Source: an uncultured Bacteroidia bacterium (GTDB lineage Bacteria > Bacteroidota > Bacteroidia > Bacteroidales > UBA932). From it: DNA of 36,011 nt. The notes beneath the pieces are model-generated. The model worked only from the letters and a program-made list of their open reading frames with translations. It was not told the DNA's origin and ran no database searches. How positions within the stretch are numbered: the first letter of the stretch is position 1; every line of letters begins with the position of its first letter. The translations under genes and the position numbers were made by a program. Shown here piece after piece: positions 14,365 through 22,706 of this stretch. The stretch lies in assembly GCA_902781705.1 (NCBI GenBank), contig CACZKE010000028.1, positions 1 through 36,011 on the forward strand, given 5' to 3'.

Positions 14365-15159
14365 TTACCCCTGCAGCCAGTCCAGGAAGGCGTCGGCGCG
14401 GGCGCGGGAGACGACGAGGTCCGCATCGACCCGGATGCCGGGTTTGAGGGAGATCCTGAGGCGGCCGCCGAGGAGTTTGGACACGGTGTCGATGACGCTT
14501 TCCGCGATGATGGTTCCGCGCGAGATGCGGAAGAAGGATTTCGGGTCCAGGGAGCCCTCAAGGCTGTCCAGGGAATCGTCCAGAACGAAGGTGCGTCCCG
14601 CCCGCGTGACGATGTAGGTGTTCTTCGCCTCCGAATAGAAGCAGGCGATCTCGTCCGTGCGCACCGGGACGATCCGGTCGTTGAGGCGGATGAGGAACTT
14701 TTCCCGGGCGGGCTGGCCCGGAATCGGGCCGTACGCCGTCTCCTCCGGGGCCTGCGCCTGCCGGAAGGCCTCAAGCACTTTCGAGAAATCCACGGGCGCC
14801 GGGGCGGCGAGCCGCTCCTTGACGCGCTCCACGGCCCGTCTCAGGTCATCCACCTCCACCGGTTTCAGGAGATAGTCCACCGAGTTCACTTCGAAGGCCT
14901 TCACGGCGTAATTGTCGTAGGCCGTAGTCATGACGACCTGGGCGTCCACGGGACCGGCCGCAAAGATGTCGAAACAGTTGCCGTCCTGCAGTTCGACGTC
15001 CATGAAGATGACGTCGACCTTGTTCCGGGACAGCCAGCCCAGGGTCTCCTGCACGGAGGCGGTGGCGCCGATGACGTGGATCTCGGGGAAATGGGTGCGG
15101 AGGAGGTTCTCCAGCATGCGCTGTGCGCGCGGTTCATCTTCAACGATCAGGGCTTTCAT
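14365..15159 (-). CDS. LytTR-family response regulator
   Basis: The 264-residue protein has a receiver domain (residues 1-120: acidic cluster in MKALIVEDEP, phosphoacceptor D54 in VIFMDVEL, Thr/Ser in TTAYDN, Lys in YLLKPVE) and a LytTR DNA-binding domain (about 165-262, FLIRLNDRIVPVRTDEIACFYSE onward). I chose the ATG at 15159 giving MKALIVED; an ATG at 15165 would overlap the kinase stop (TGATG) and is also possible. It is the cognate partner of the upstream LytS-like kinase. Confidence 0.92.
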   Translation of the reverse strand: MKALIVEDEPRAQRMLENLLRTHFPEIHVIGATASVQETLGWLSRNKVDVIFMDVELQDGNCFDIFAAGPVDAQVVMTTAYDNYAVKAFEVNSVDYLLKPVEVDDLRRAVERVKERLAAPAPVDFSKVLEAFRQAQAPEETAYGPIPGQPAREKFLIRLNDRIVPVRTDEIACFYSEAKNTYIVTRAGRTFVLDDSLDSLEGSLDPKSFFRISRGTIIAESVIDTVSKLLGGRLRISLKPGIRVDADLVVSRARADAFLDWLQG

Positions 15160-15164
15160 AAACA

Positions 15165-16529
15165 TCACAGAAGGGGAATGCGGACAAGGAACCGGTCCGG
15201 GGTTTCCTCGACGAGGATGTCCTTTCCGGAAATGTCCAGATACTGTTTACGGATATAAGGGAGCCCGAGGCCGGTGGATGGCGGCGGGGATGTCCGGGGA
15301 ATGCGGTTGTTCTCCAGGGTGAGGAATTCACCGTCGGTGCGCACCCGGATCAGCACGGGGTGCGCGGCGGAGATGGCGTTGTGCTTGGTGATATTCTCCA
15401 CGAGAAGTTGCAGGGCGCAGGGAACGACCATCCGGGCGAAATCCTCCTCCCGGATTCCTTTGTCCACGGAAAGGCCTTCCGGGAAGCGGATTTTCAGGAG
15501 GTCGTAGTACATCGTGACGAAGGTGTCCTCCTCGCTCAGGCGCACGAGTTTGCTGCCGTCGTGCTGGAGCATGTAGCGGTAGATGCCGGCGAGTTTGTGG
15601 ACATACCGGCTGGCCTCCTCCTTCTCTCCCTCCTGGATCACGGAGTCCAGGATGTTCAGGGAGTTGAACAGGAAATGGGGATTCACCTGGTTCTTCAGGG
15701 CCATGTAGCGGTATTCGGCGAGGTGCCGTTTCTCCCGCTGGGAGGCCAGTTCCCGGCGGATGTTCACCGCGTATTCCACCAGGTACACCAGGCCGAAGAC
15801 CGTCATCTCCACCAGGAGGGCGATGACCGTGTTCCGCGACAGGGCCGCCGTATCCAGCCCGGGATTCCAGTGGAAGGGAAGGCCGAAGGTATGCAGGAGG
15901 GCGGCGAGGATGCTGGAAAGGCCGATGAAAAGGGTCGTGCCGATGGTGGCGACGTCCAGGCTGTAGTGCTTGTCATGTCCGGAGCGCACGAAGAGCAGCG
16001 TCGCGATGAACAGCAGCAGCATGACGAGGGAATTCCCCAGGAACAGGCGGAATTCGTGGAGACTGTCCACTCCCTGGAAGGGGCCCTTCCGGAAGACGAA
16101 CACTTCGATGAAGATTCTCAGGGCGAACACCACGATGACCGCGAAAATGAGCCATCCCAGACTCTCCTTCCAGCCCGTCCGCTGCCCGGTGGGGATGCGG
16201 TAGGCCCGGGCGAAGAGGGCGAGGGACCATCCCAGGATTTCCGTGGTGAGGAACGTGGCCAGGGCGTGGTTGAGCAGGCTGGAAGGGAAGTTGAACACCT
16301 CTGCGCCCACGTTTCCCAAGGCATACCCCAGGATGTTCACGAGGATGACGCAGATGGCGGTGAATTCCACCGTGAGGCTCCGCCGCTGGCAGATGAGCAC
16401 GGTGAGAAGCATCGTCAGGGCCGTGAGAATGAGCGAGTCCGGGATGCCGGCGAGGGTGCACACGATGGTCACCACGGCGTGCAGCACCGCGAATCCGTGA
16501 ATGAGCCAGGATGTCCGAATCCGTTCCAT
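15165..16529 (-). CDS. LytS-like sensor histidine kinase
   Basis: The product has 454 residues. The ATG at 16529 (MERIRTSWLIHGFAVLHAVV) starts a membrane domain with about six to seven helices over residues 1-245. A short coiled segment (REKRHLAEYRYMALKNQV) leads to the His_kinase domain with H285 in NPHFLFNSLN, followed by a HATPase region with the N-box LQLLVENITKHN and G-box STGLGLPYIRKQY. No periplasmic sensor domain is seen, so the ligand is unknown. Its stop overlaps the response-regulator region, and it diverges from the MFS/Sus locus, making it a candidate regulator of that locus. Confidence 0.92.
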   Translation of the reverse strand: MERIRTSWLIHGFAVLHAVVTIVCTLAGIPDSLILTALTMLLTVLICQRRSLTVEFTAICVILVNILGYALGNVGAEVFNFPSSLLNHALATFLTTEILGWSLALFARAYRIPTGQRTGWKESLGWLIFAVIVVFALRIFIEVFVFRKGPFQGVDSLHEFRLFLGNSLVMLLLFIATLLFVRSGHDKHYSLDVATIGTTLFIGLSSILAALLHTFGLPFHWNPGLDTAALSRNTVIALLVEMTVFGLVYLVEYAVNIRRELASQREKRHLAEYRYMALKNQVNPHFLFNSLNILDSVIQEGEKEEASRYVHKLAGIYRYMLQHDGSKLVRLSEEDTFVTMYYDLLKIRFPEGLSVDKGIREEDFARMVVPCALQLLVENITKHNAISAAHPVLIRVRTDGEFLTLENNRIPRTSPPPSTGLGLPYIRKQYLDISGKDILVEETPDRFLVRIPLL

Positions 16530-16533
16530 ATTT

Positions 16534-16570
16534 CCTGCTAAAATACAAAATACGCAGGATTTGTGCAAAT
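16534..16570. promoter_or_regulatory. Structured intergenic region, candidate operator
   Basis: In the kinase/MFS divergent gap, CCTGC (16534-16538) and GCAGG (16554-16558) flank a tandem AAAATAC-AAAATAC. Directly after is ATTTG-TG-CAAAT (16559-16570), another inverted repeat. LytTR regulators bind paired short elements, so this is a place to look for their site; the sequence alone does not prove it. Confidence 0.35.
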
Positions 16571-16662
16571 TGCGAAGTCCATTCGTCCCGAAAAATGCAC
16601 CGCCCGTCCGACAAAACGGCGGGGTCGGCCCATTCCCGTAGGGAATTGCCGGAAAAAGAATT

Positions 16663-16670
16663 TACTTTTG
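16663..16670 (+). promoter_or_regulatory. -7 box for the MFS/Sus operon
   Basis: TACTTTTG fits TAnnTTTG, 30 bp before the MFS ATG at 16701. A TTG at 16646-16648 is only 14 bp upstream of the box, shorter than the usual 19-20, which could mean an activator is needed. Confidence 0.5.
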
Positions 16671-16700
16671 CATGCACCAAACCGCAGAAATGGTAACGCT

Positions 16701-18044
16701 ATGAGTACGAAACGCAACTTGACTTTCAGGCAGATGGTGGACCTGAGCTTCGGCTTTTTCGGGGTCCAGATCGCGTACGCCCTGCAGAGCGCCAATATCA
16801 GCCGCATCTTCGCCACCCTCGGCGCGGATCCGCACCAGCTCTCCTGGTTCTGGATCCTCCCTCCGCTGATGGGCATGATCGTCCAGCCCCTCATCGGCAA
16901 GTGGTCCGACCGGACCTGGACCCGGATGGGCCGCCGCAAGCCCTACCTCATCGTGGGCGCCATCGTGGCCGTCCTGGTGATGCTGTTCCTCCCGAATGCG
17001 GGCTCGCTGCACTTCTCCGCCCGGCTGTTCCTGGGCCTGAACATGGCGATGTGGTTCGGCCTGTTCTCCCTGATCTTCCTGGACACCTCCATCAACGTCG
17101 CGATGCAGCCCTTCAAGATGATGGTCGGTGACATGGTGAACGAGGAGCAGAAGACCACCGCCTATTCCATCCAGAGTTTCCTGTGCAACGCGGGCTCCCT
17201 GGTGGGCTACCTGTTCCCGATTTTCTTCACCTGGATCGGCATCGCCAATGAGGCGCCGGAAGGCGTTGTCCCCGACAGCGTGATCTATTCCTTCTACTGC
17301 GGTGCCGCCATCCTTATCCTGTGCGTCCTCTATACCTTCCTGCGCGTGAAGGAAATGCCTCCGAAGGAATATGCCGAGTTCCACGGCATCGACCTGCAGA
17401 AGCAGGAGGCGAAATCCGACAAGGGCCTGATCCGCCTGCTGGCGGAAGCCCCGAAGACCTTCTGGACCGTGGGCCTCGTGCAGTTCTTCTGCTGGGCCGC
17501 TTTCCTGTACATGTGGACCTATACGAACGGGGCCGTGGCCGAGAACTGCTGGGGCGTGGACATGAGCGCCGCGGGCGCCGCCTCCACCGCCGGCTTCCAG
17601 GCCGCGGGCAACTGGGTGGGCGTGCTGTTCGCCGTGCAGGCCGTGGGCTCCATCCTCTGGGCCGCCGTACTGCCGCGTTTCAAGAGCATCAAACTGGCCT
17701 ACGTGGTGAGTCTCCTCATCGGCGCCGCGGGCTTTGCCTCGGTCATGTTCATCCACAACCAGTACATGCTCTTCCTGAGCTTCTTCCTGATCGGCTTTGC
17801 CTGGGCCGCGATGCTCGCCCTGCCGTTCACCCTTCTCACGAACGCCCTGGAGGGAAGCCCCTACATGGGCTCCTACCTGGGTCTTTTCAACTGCACCATC
17901 TGCCTGCCGCAGATCGTCGCGGCGGCCACTGGCGGACTGGTGCTCAGCCTTCTCGGCGGGAGCCAGCCGGCCATGCTGCTCGCCGCCGGCGTATTCCTCG
18001 TCCTCGGCGCGGTGTGCGTCCGGCTCGTGGATACCAAGAAATGA
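16701..18044 (+). CDS. MFS sugar transporter (SLC45/GPH-like)
   Basis: The 447-residue, 12-helix inner-membrane carrier starts at the ATG at 16701 (MSTKRNLTFRQMVDLSFGFFG); the frame upstream overlaps the promoter. The loop 2-3 signature reads IGKWSDRTWTRMGRRKPYLIVGA, as in disaccharide/SLC45-like symporters. It opens the Sus-like locus with only 33 bp to susC, so it likely imports the glucose or maltose released in the periplasm. Bacteroidota alpha-glucan loci often carry such a carrier. Substrate is inferred from context. Confidence 0.88.
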   Translation: MSTKRNLTFRQMVDLSFGFFGVQIAYALQSANISRIFATLGADPHQLSWFWILPPLMGMIVQPLIGKWSDRTWTRMGRRKPYLIVGAIVAVLVMLFLPNAGSLHFSARLFLGLNMAMWFGLFSLIFLDTSINVAMQPFKMMVGDMVNEEQKTTAYSIQSFLCNAGSLVGYLFPIFFTWIGIANEAPEGVVPDSVIYSFYCGAAILILCVLYTFLRVKEMPPKEYAEFHGIDLQKQEAKSDKGLIRLLAEAPKTFWTVGLVQFFCWAAFLYMWTYTNGAVAENCWGVDMSAAGAASTAGFQAAGNWVGVLFAVQAVGSILWAAVLPRFKSIKLAYVVSLLIGAAGFASVMFIHNQYMLFLSFFLIGFAWAAMLALPFTLLTNALEGSPYMGSYLGLFNCTICLPQIVAAATGGLVLSLLGGSQPAMLLAAGVFLVLGAVCVRLVDTKK

Positions 18045-18077
18045 ATACCTAACAAAATAACTACTAACTACACGCTA

Positions 18078-21000
18078 ATGAAAAGGTTATTAACCGCAAT
18101 CGCAGTGCTTCTGACAGCCTGCGCGACCGTATTCGCCCAAGGCGGATATACGGTCAAGGGTGTTGTGGTCGATGCCCAGGGACCGGTGATCGGTGCCGCC
18201 GTGCTGCAGCAAGGCACGTCCAACGGTACCTCCACCGGGATCGACGGCGACTACACGCTCACCGTCCCGAACGGAGATGCCATCATCGAGGTCAGCTGCA
18301 TCGGCTATGGCACGCTGACTTTCAAGGCCTCCGAGGTTCCGGGCACCATCACGCTCGTGGAGGACACCGAGTTCCTGGACGATGTCGTCGTGATCGGCTA
18401 CGGTACCGTGAAGAAGACGGACATGACCGGTTCGGTCTCCACGGTCCGTGCCGACCAGGTGAACAAGGGTATCGCCTCGTCTCCTTCGCAGCTGCTCGCC
18501 GGCAAGGCGGGCGGCGTGGTGGTGACGGCCGGCGACGGTGCGCCGGGTTCCGCTTCCACCATCCGGATCCGTGGCGGATCTTCCCTGACTGCCAGCAACG
18601 ACCCGCTCATCATCGTCGATGGTCTGCCGGTAGGTACGCACGGCGTCGGAGGCATGTCCGACCCGCTCTCGTCCATCAACCCGGATGACATCGAGAGCTT
18701 CACCGTCCTGAAAGACGCTTCCGCGACCGCCATCTACGGTTCCCGTGCATCCAACGGCGTCATCATCATCACCACCAAGACCGGCAAGCGGTCGGACGGC
18801 ACGATTCCGCATGTCAATGCGGACTTCACGACATCCGTGAGCCAGAATACGCGCTATCTGTCCATGCTCACCGGCGACCAGCTGCGCGACGTGATGCTGG
18901 GCGAGAACGGTTACATCGCCACCCGCCTGGGCAACGAGAAGGACCGCGCCGCGGCCACGGCCAATCTGGGCAAGGAGAATACGGACTGGCAAAAGGCCAT
19001 CTATCAGCTGGGCAAGACCTATGAAGGGAACTTGGGTGTTACCGGCAACATCAAGCTGGGCAAGGAGGTTTACGTACCTTACCGCGTATCAGGCGGCGTC
19101 CTTTCCCAGGAAGGCACCCTCAAGACTTCCGGCATGCGGCGCGCCAACGTGGCCGTCAACCTCAATCCTTCCTTCCTGGACAAGCACCTGAAGCTGGACC
19201 TTAGCGCCAAGGAGACCTACATGCACACGCGTTATGCCAATACGGGCGCCATCGGTGCCGCTGCCGTGTTCAACCCCACGCAGCCCATCTATGACGTCAA
19301 CGGTGTGAACGGTTACTACACCATCAAGAACAACGAGGGCGGCACGGCCCAGCTGTCCACGATGAACCCCGTGGCGGCCCTGGACGAGTACTCGAACGAG
19401 AATGACGCGCTCCGCTTCATCGGCAACGCGCAGATCGACTACGCCGTCCACGGCTTCGAGGACCTGCACCTGCACCTCAATCTGGGTCTGGACGCTTCCA
19501 GCTCCAGTGGTTTGAGCTATGTGGCGGCCGGTGCCGAGCAGTCCTATCACGACCAGGCCCATTATGGCCTGGGTTCCAACCATCCCTGGAATGAGGGCCG
19601 CACCGACAAGACCCTGGAGCTCTATGCCAACTACAACAAGGAACTGGGCAGGCACAACATCGGGGCCATGGCCGGTTACTCCTGGCAGGAATTCAAGGTG
19701 CACAGCTGGGGCGAGACCACTTCCGCCGACGGGAAAGAGGTCTTTTCCGAAGCCGACGACTATGACTTCCTGTACCGTCTGATTTCGTTCTATGGCCGTG
19801 CCAATTATTCCTTCGACGGCAAATACCTCCTCACCGCGACGGTCCGTGCCGACGGCACCTCCCGGTTCGTCAACAACAAGTGGGGTATCTTCCCGTCCGT
19901 GGCCCTGGCCTGGAATGCCAAGAACGAGGACTTCCTGAAAGGCGTGGAGGCGGTCACCACCGCCAAGCTGCGGCTCTCCTGGGGCCAGACCGGCCAGCAG
20001 GAAGTCAATGCGGGCGACTATCCCTCGCTGCCGACCTACATCTTCAGCCAGGATGCCAGTATGTACTATTTCGGCGACCGCCGGATTGTGCCGATTACTC
20101 CGCAGGGCTACAACGCGGACCTCAAGTGGGAAACCACCACGACCTACAATGCGGGCGTGGACCTGGGCTTCTGGGGTGACCGCCTCACCGCGAACCTGGA
20201 TGTGTACTACCGCAAGACCACGGACCTTCTGAACAAGACGCCGATTCCCGCGGGTGCCAACCTCAGGAACGAGCTGGTGGCCAACATCGGTACGCTGGTG
20301 AACAAGGGCATCGAGCTGGATCTGACCTACATTGCCCTCCAGCAGAAGGACTTGTTCTGGCAGATCGGCTTCAACGTGGCCTACAACAAGAACAGAGTCA
20401 CGAAGCTGACGGCCTATGACTCCGCCGAGTACAAGGGCGTCGCCACGGGCGGCATCTCCGGCGCCGTGGGCAACACCATCCAGCGTTTCATGGTCGGGGA
20501 GCCCGTGCAGACCTTCTACGTGTACCAGCAGGTATATGACGCGCAGGGCCATCCCATCGCCGGCCTGTTCGTGGACCGTAACGAAGACGGAAAGGTGAAC
20601 GAGGACGACATGTACTGCTACCAGAAACCGGCCCCGGACTTCACCTTCGGCTTCAATACGAACTTCAACTGGAAGAACTGGACGCTGGCCGCCTCGGCCC
20701 ACGCGAACATAGGCAACTACGTGTACAACAACAACAGGTCCCAGTTCAGCTACATGGGTGACCTGTGGACCAACAACTTCACGGCCAACCGCATCTCCGG
20801 CGTCCTGCAGGATCCGTTCTACAACAGCGACAACCTGTACTTCAGCGACTTCTTCATCGAGAACGCGTCCTTCTTCAAGCTGGACAACGTCACGCTGGGA
20901 TACACGATCCCGAAGCTCTTCAAGCTGGCGGAGCGCAATGCGTCCCTGAATCTGTTCTGCACCGTGCAAAACGTTCTTACCCTCACCCGTTACACGGGCG

Positions 21001-21086
21001 TGGACCCGGAAGTTTTCGGCGGCATCGACTCCAACATCTATCCCCGTCCGCGCAACTATGTGGCGGGCGTGAAGTTCAACTTCTAA
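18078..21086 (+). CDS. susC: SusC-like TonB-dependent outer-membrane glycan transporter
   Basis: The 1002-residue protein has a signal peptide (MKRLLTAIAVLLTACATVFAQ), a carboxypeptidase-regulatory-like N-terminal domain (YTVKGVVVDAQGPVIGAAV through GYGTLTF, residues 23-100), a TonB-box-like VVVIGYGTVKK near 115-125, the plug (QLLAGKAGGVVVTAGDGAPGSASTIRIRGGSSL; SNGVIIITTKTGK) and a 22-strand barrel ending in GVKFNF. Together with SusD it forms the pedal-bin importer for oligosaccharides. No extra STN domain is present, so anti-sigma signalling is not expected. Composition matches the neighbours. Confidence 0.96.
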   Translation: MKRLLTAIAVLLTACATVFAQGGYTVKGVVVDAQGPVIGAAVLQQGTSNGTSTGIDGDYTLTVPNGDAIIEVSCIGYGTLTFKASEVPGTITLVEDTEFLDDVVVIGYGTVKKTDMTGSVSTVRADQVNKGIASSPSQLLAGKAGGVVVTAGDGAPGSASTIRIRGGSSLTASNDPLIIVDGLPVGTHGVGGMSDPLSSINPDDIESFTVLKDASATAIYGSRASNGVIIITTKTGKRSDGTIPHVNADFTTSVSQNTRYLSMLTGDQLRDVMLGENGYIATRLGNEKDRAAATANLGKENTDWQKAIYQLGKTYEGNLGVTGNIKLGKEVYVPYRVSGGVLSQEGTLKTSGMRRANVAVNLNPSFLDKHLKLDLSAKETYMHTRYANTGAIGAAAVFNPTQPIYDVNGVNGYYTIKNNEGGTAQLSTMNPVAALDEYSNENDALRFIGNAQIDYAVHGFEDLHLHLNLGLDASSSSGLSYVAAGAEQSYHDQAHYGLGSNHPWNEGRTDKTLELYANYNKELGRHNIGAMAGYSWQEFKVHSWGETTSADGKEVFSEADDYDFLYRLISFYGRANYSFDGKYLLTATVRADGTSRFVNNKWGIFPSVALAWNAKNEDFLKGVEAVTTAKLRLSWGQTGQQEVNAGDYPSLPTYIFSQDASMYYFGDRRIVPITPQGYNADLKWETTTTYNAGVDLGFWGDRLTANLDVYYRKTTDLLNKTPIPAGANLRNELVANIGTLVNKGIELDLTYIALQQKDLFWQIGFNVAYNKNRVTKLTAYDSAEYKGVATGGISGAVGNTIQRFMVGEPVQTFYVYQQVYDAQGHPIAGLFVDRNEDGKVNEDDMYCYQKPAPDFTFGFNTNFNWKNWTLAASAHANIGNYVYNNNRSQFSYMGDLWTNNFTANRISGVLQDPFYNSDNLYFSDFFIENASFFKLDNVTLGYTIPKLFKLAERNASLNLFCTVQNVLTLTRYTGVDPEVFGGIDSNIYPRPRNYVAGVKFNF

Positions 21087-21104
21087 TATCAGGAGGATAT
21101 GACC

Positions 21105-22688
21105 ATGAAAAAGTATATAAGCATTCTTGCGGTGATGGCCGCAGCCCTTCTTTCCGCCACCTCCTGCGTCAAGGACCTGGACATCGAGCCTGTGGATGAC
21201 GACGTGGTGCTGCCTGCCGATGTCCTGACGGGGGTCGAACAGTACGAACAGGTCCTGGCCAAGTGCTACATCGGCCTGGCCGTCTCCGGCTCCGCCGGTG
21301 AGAACTCCGGCGACATCGACGGCATCGACAACGGTTTCGGCCAGTACATCCGCGCCCTCTTCTATATGCAGGAACTCACCACGGACGCCGCCCACTGCGT
21401 GTGGGACGACAAGACCGTCCGGTTCCTCCACTACATGAAATGGACCCGTTCCGACGTGTTCGTGCGTGCCATGTTCTCCCGCGGCTACTACCAGATCAGC
21501 ATGTGCAACGAGCTGATCCGCCAGGCCGAAGCCTCCCAGTTCAAGGACAATGAAAAGATCCAGCAGTATATCGCCGAAGCGAAGGCCCTGCGTCTGCTGA
21601 GCTATCTCCATATCGTGGATATGTTCGGCTATGAGCATGTTCCTTTCGCCACTGAGGAGACCAGTGTCGGTTCCGTGGGCCCTGCCCCGAATCCGGAACT
21701 CATCGACTGGATGGAGGACCAGATTGACGAACTGCTGCAATCCAACAGACTTGCGGATATCCGTCACGCCGAGTACGGCCGTGTGGACAAGGGTTTCGTA
21801 CAGATGATCAAGGCCAAGCTGAACCTGAACGCTCCGGTGTACCTGAACCTTTCCGGCGCTGAAGCGGCTCCTTACTACACGAAGGCCGCCGAAGCCTGCA
21901 AGGCCATCGTCGCCGCCTATCCTGCCCTGCATCCGAACTACCAGGAACTGTTCATGGCCGACAACGACCGCTGCACCGACGAGATCATCTTCGGAGTGCA
22001 GGCCAAGGCCGGCGAGACGCAGACCTGGGGTGCGACCCAGTTCCTGATCCGCAGCTCCTACGAGGAAGGCGACGCCGAGACCGGCAACCGGCTCGGAATG
22101 AATTCCGGCGGCTGGGGCGGTGTCGTGGTTACGCCCACCTTCCTGCAGAAGTTCGACCGGACCAAAGACGCCCGATTCATCTTCGACGGCGGCCCTAACA
22201 ACTATCCGGATACGATGGACGATCCCGGTTCCTTCAAGACGGCCTGGACGGCGCACAAGTTCACGAACATGGCCAGCACGGGCAACATTTATGAAGGAGC
22301 CACCTTCGTGGAGACGGATTTTCCGATCTTCCGTGCCGCTGACGCATATCTGATGCTGGCCGAATGCCAGCTCCGGGGCGCTTCCAATGTGACGGAGTCC
22401 GAGGCCAAGGCTGCCTGGAACGCCGTCCGCACCCGCGCTGGCCTCGGCAATGTGACCAGTTACACCCTGGACGAGCTCCTGGACGAGCGCGGACGGGAAC
22501 TGTACTGGGAGTGCTACCGTCGCAGCGACCTCATCCGTTTCGGTAAGTATACCGGAAATGCCTATCTATGGACTTGGAAAGGCGAAGAGTATAATGGAAC
22601 GTCCGTTGCCGACTACCTGAAACTCTTCCCCATCCCGGATGCCGAGTTCAATACCAACAGCCTCCTGGGCCAGAACCCGGGTTATTAA
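21105..22688 (+). CDS. susD: SusD-like surface glycan-binding lipoprotein
   Basis: The 527-residue RagB/SusD-family protein has an SPII signal, MKKYISILAVMAAALLSATSC, with the lipobox Cys followed by VKDLDIEP. TPR-like helices carry family phrases such as YQISMCNELIRQAEAS, YIAEAKALRLLSYLHIVDMFG and the C-terminal LLDERGRELYWECYRRSDLIRFGKY. An ATG two codons earlier (21099), preceded by AGGAGG, is an alternative start. It lies 18 bp after susC and caps that transporter at the cell surface. The starch specificity is inferred from the amylase and GH97 genes downstream. Confidence 0.95.
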   Translation: MKKYISILAVMAAALLSATSCVKDLDIEPVDDDVVLPADVLTGVEQYEQVLAKCYIGLAVSGSAGENSGDIDGIDNGFGQYIRALFYMQELTTDAAHCVWDDKTVRFLHYMKWTRSDVFVRAMFSRGYYQISMCNELIRQAEASQFKDNEKIQQYIAEAKALRLLSYLHIVDMFGYEHVPFATEETSVGSVGPAPNPELIDWMEDQIDELLQSNRLADIRHAEYGRVDKGFVQMIKAKLNLNAPVYLNLSGAEAAPYYTKAAEACKAIVAAYPALHPNYQELFMADNDRCTDEIIFGVQAKAGETQTWGATQFLIRSSYEEGDAETGNRLGMNSGGWGGVVVTPTFLQKFDRTKDARFIFDGGPNNYPDTMDDPGSFKTAWTAHKFTNMASTGNIYEGATFVETDFPIFRAADAYLMLAECQLRGASNVTESEAKAAWNAVRTRAGLGNVTSYTLDELLDERGRELYWECYRRSDLIRFGKYTGNAYLWTWKGEEYNGTSVADYLKLFPIPDAEFNTNSLLGQNPGY

Positions 22689-22706
22689 CAGATGCTTCTG
22701 ACGATT

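Noticed and set aside
19089-22256. 1055-codon open frame on the minus strand across susC and susD
   Set aside because: It is antisense to two clear genes. High third-position GC keeps the opposite frame open; the translation shows no signal peptide, domain or motif.
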